Source of the DNA: Gammaproteobacteria bacterium
GTDB taxonomy: Bacteria > Pseudomonadota > Gammaproteobacteria > CAJXQU01
Length of the DNA stretch: 8,178 nucleotides
NCBI GenBank assembly: GCA_026984275.1
Contig: JALSSM010000386.1
Span: forward strand, 1 to 8,178
Direction of reading: 5' to 3'
Positions 6,560 through 8,178 of the stretch are shown piece by piece; within the stretch, counting starts at the first letter, position 1; every line of letters starts with the position of its first letter. Both the position numbers and the translations under genes were made by a program. A model generated the notes under the pieces. That model saw only the letters and a program-made list of their open reading frames with translations. It did not search any database and was not told where the DNA came from.

Positions 6560-7393
6560 TTACAACTTCTTCTCAATTAATCTTAAAAAATCTTCTTCAT
6601 GACGAACCTTCAGCAGTTCCTCCGAAGTAACGGTATAGCCGTATTGATCAGCAATCGCCTCGTATCTGGGAATTCTTGCATAAAAGAGTCTGGGAAAAAC
6701 CCAACGCACAAAATCATCCGGATCGATCAATGCGACATACTCCAGATCGCGATCTTTCATATAGACAGACAACTGTTCATCCAGAAATTCTTCGCGATAA
6801 TAAAGTGGCTTTGGATTGACCTCGGCTCGATGGATCAGTTCCTTTTCATTCTCTTTGGTCGCTTTGATATAAAGGATCAGAGTATGCTCTGCCAGTAATT
6901 TGATGGTCTCATCATCATCCAGCTCACATAGACTGCCACCGGCATCATTAATAAAGTGATCATAACCATAAATATCATGTGCCTTGCGGATAAAATCTGG
7001 AACATCTTGCATGGTGGCAAGTTCAGCCTGATGATGTAGCGCCTGACGGCGTTTGAATTCTTTCAGGCCAAGACCTCCCAGTTCTGGATTTCCTAACTTG
7101 CCAAGAAAAGTAGAGACAGGCTTCAGATCATCCACGGTCAGATTATTGCTGATATGGATCGAGTCGGACCGTAACAAATCCCTCAAAAATGGGATCTGCA
7201 TAATCTCTTTTTTAATATTGTCCAGGATTGGCTCATCCAGATAACGAGTTCCGATCCGATAATCCCCTGAATAATGGAACCAGTTACGCTGACGCAACAG
7301 ATTTGACAGACGAGTTTTACCAACCCCGGACATACCAAGAAAAGTAATAGACTTATTCTTCCAGTTCCTGAATTCTTGTGCTGATAGCTTCAC
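6560..7393 (-). CDS. P-loop ATPase/kinase-like protein of unknown function
   Basis: A complete 277-residue protein with a Walker A motif GMSGVGKT at 20-27 (K26, T27) right after a short beta strand (SITFLG), as in small P-loop kinases and ATPases. Other striking segments are FHYSGDYRIGTRYLDEPILD (split as 39-48 and 49-58), GKLGNPELGGLGL (98-110), FINDAGGSLCELDDDE (147-162, acidic and a candidate Walker B/catalytic region) and TLILYIKAT (171-179). The protein is largely soluble, with no signal peptide or membrane segment. I recognise it as resembling conserved proteobacterial proteins annotated only as ATPase; no function is known to me. The start is GTG at 7393: the frame has no ATG back to the stop at 7436-7438, and only a weak GGGA lies upstream. 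It sits 2 bp before metA and appears to head the operon, so a role linked to methionine or homoserine metabolism is possible (inference). Confidence 0.8.
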   Translation of the reverse strand: MKLSAQEFRNWKNKSITFLGMSGVGKTRLSNLLRQRNWFHYSGDYRIGTRYLDEPILDNIKKEIMQIPFLRDLLRSDSIHISNNLTVDDLKPVSTFLGKLGNPELGGLGLKEFKRRQALHHQAELATMQDVPDFIRKAHDIYGYDHFINDAGGSLCELDDDETIKLLAEHTLILYIKATKENEKELIHRAEVNPKPLYYREEFLDEQLSVYMKDRDLEYVALIDPDDFVRWVFPRLFYARIPRYEAIADQYGYTVTSEELLKVRHEEDFLRLIEKKL

Positions 7394-7474
7394 TTTGGTA
7401 ATCCCGAAATCCCATGCGGTTGAAAATACAAAATATTAAATTGGCGGAGATCCTAACCTAATTAATAGCTCCTC
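7394..7474 (-). promoter_or_regulatory. Likely promoter/leader region of the ATPase-metA-thioesterase unit
   Basis: This AT-rich stretch is the natural place for the promoter of the ATPase-metA-thioesterase genes. On the - strand a TAATAT (-10-like) is preceded at 17 bp by a poor TTAGGT (-35-like), and a tandem GGGATT pair lies just before the GTG start. None of these is strong enough to fix a transcription start. Confidence 0.25.
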
Positions 7475-7500
7475 GTCATATTCTTGTGCATGAATGTGAC
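7475..7500. repeat. Inverted repeat (9-bp arms, 8-nt loop) between the GNAT and ATPase genes
   Basis: GTCATATTC (7475-7483) and GAATGTGAC (7492-7500) pair over nine positions, with one G-T wobble on the + strand or one A-C mismatch on the - strand. A shorter inverted repeat, GACT-N5-AGTC (7498-7510), overlaps its right end. No T-run follows in either direction, so an intrinsic terminator is unlikely. It could be an operator for the ATPase-metA unit or a 3' RNA-stabilising hairpin of the GNAT transcript. Confidence 0.5.
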
Positions 7501-7513
7501 TCAATCAGTCTTG

Positions 7514-8178
7514 CTAAGCCAGGAACTTTTTGATTTTATTTCTGGCCACCAAAGGTAGCAATGAGATCCTTCCTTTTAGTGATGAAGGAAAATGAATTCT
7601 GTTCTCTATATGATACTGACGGGTCCAGGCTGATTTATATGCTTCATCACCACGGAGAAAATCAAATACTTTCATACCCTCAGCAATCGCATTTTCTATT
7701 GCATAGGCCATAAGCAACCTGCCGGGACTATAAGTTTTCCAGTCAGAATCATAGCCGGCCTGATAATAATAAACTCTGTTCTTATATTGAAAACAATAAA
7801 GGACAGCAATAATTTTATGATCAACACTGAGCGAATGAAGTCTCAAATTATCCGAGGCAAGCGCTTGCAAACTCATCTCATTACTAAATTCTTCTATTCT
7901 CTTTTCTTCAAAAATACCGTTCTTATTTTCTTTAGCGATTAGCACCTTATGATGCAGCTGATACAGTTTGGGCATAACCCTGGCTAACTCACTTTCATTT
8001 TTTACTGTTTGAAAGGAGATTGCCCCCGGAAAATTTTTCTCCAACTTCCGTTGATAGCGACCCAGGTTATAACGCAGGTTTTTCCCAAGCGTCTGTCTAA
8101 GAGATGCCCAATTCTCAGGTAAGGGTAAGTAGGGACAAATTTCACTGTAAATAAGGTCTTGTTTAGAATCAGTGATCA
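7514..8178 (-). CDS. BioF2/CelD-like GNAT acyltransferase, 5' end beyond the window
   Basis: The visible part is 220 residues and the frame is open to the right edge, so the TTG at 8044 is internal. The upstream reading includes CPYLPLPENWASLRQTLG followed by KNLRYNLGRYQRKLEK, the classic entry of this family (short aromatic/proline segment, then a basic helix). The C-terminal half contains YYYQAGYDSDWKTYSPG, then a helix (RLLMAYAIENAIAEG) and VFDFLRGDEAYKSAWT, typical of the FemAB-like GNAT fold called BioF2-like or Acetyltransf_6. Such proteins are often found with polysaccharide or cell-envelope genes and transfer an acyl group from a CoA or other activated donor; the substrate here is unknown. 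The ATPase gene follows after 120 bp. The transcript direction is the same, but co-transcription is uncertain because of the gap and the inverted repeat in it. Confidence 0.8.
   Translation of the reverse strand, partial: ITDSKQDLIYSEICPYLPLPENWASLRQTLGKNLRYNLGRYQRKLEKNFPGAISFQTVKNESELARVMPKLYQLHHKVLIAKENKNGIFEEKRIEEFSNEMSLQALASDNLRLHSLSVDHKIIAVLYCFQYKNRVYYYQAGYDSDWKTYSPGRLLMAYAIENAIAEGMKVFDFLRGDEAYKSAWTRQYHIENRIHFPSSLKGRISLLPLVARNKIKKFLA

Noticed and set aside
7353..7415. A 20-codon ATG open frame on the - strand overlapping the ATPase start, as a leader peptide
   Set aside because: It has no ribosome site and no run of regulatory codons, and it is out of frame with the ATPase; chance is the simpler explanation.
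7394..7513. SAM riboswitch or MetJ operator upstream of the metA unit
   Set aside because: No AGACGTCT-like tandem boxes and no multi-helix leader could be seen in this 120-bp gap.
7514..8044. TTG at 8044 as the start of a 176-residue acyltransferase
   Set aside because: Translation continues without a stop to the right edge and gives the expected family N-terminal segment (PYLPLPENW and a basic helix), so the gene is cut by the window.
1..8178. A defence system, mobile element or CRISPR array
   Set aside because: No transposase, integrase, direct-repeat array or defence domain was seen; the genes are metabolic and consistently spaced.

Overview
The window looks like chromosomal DNA of a proteobacterium, most likely a gammaproteobacterium. 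This rests on the alaC-hom-thrC gene order, the long (about 490-residue) threonine synthase, the MetA-type homoserine acyltransferase and the moderate GC content. The lineage is an inference; no rRNA or other decisive marker is present.

Left edge, + strand (1-950): the end of an operon for a membrane-bound complex related to complex I and group 4 [NiFe]-hydrogenases. It shows the C-terminal 132 residues of the large (NuoD/HycE-like) subunit, then the complete small (NuoB/HycG-like) iron-sulfur subunit. The large subunit lacks the C-terminal Cys-x2-Cys nickel-binding motif, while the small subunit keeps all four cluster cysteines. This is what is expected of an energy-converting hydrogenase-related (Ehr-type) complex rather than a true hydrogenase.

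Main block, - strand (959-7393): six tightly packed genes, read from high to low coordinates. They are a P-loop ATPase of unknown role, metA (homoserine O-acyltransferase), a hotdog-fold thioesterase, alaC (class I aminotransferase), hom (homoserine dehydrogenase) and thrC (threonine synthase). Gaps are 2, 2, 123, 8 and 18 bp, so there are probably two transcription units: ATPase-metA-thioesterase and alaC-hom-thrC. Together they hold the homoserine branch point of the aspartate family. Hom makes homoserine and MetA commits it to methionine. ThrC finishes threonine after a homoserine kinase that is not in the window. AlaC links pyruvate/alanine and glutamate nitrogen. The thioesterase and the ATPase are the two unexplained partners.

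Right edge, - strand (7514-8178): a BioF2/CelD-like GNAT acyltransferase gene whose 5' end lies beyond the window. A 120-bp gap (7394-7513) separates it from the ATPase gene and contains an inverted repeat.

The + and - strand blocks meet tail to tail with only 8 bp between stop codons. No tRNA, rRNA, CRISPR array, insertion sequence or integrase was seen. The most interesting items are the metal-site-less hydrogenase-like complex, the ATPase coupled to metA, and an unusual residue at the acyl-CoA selectivity position of MetA.
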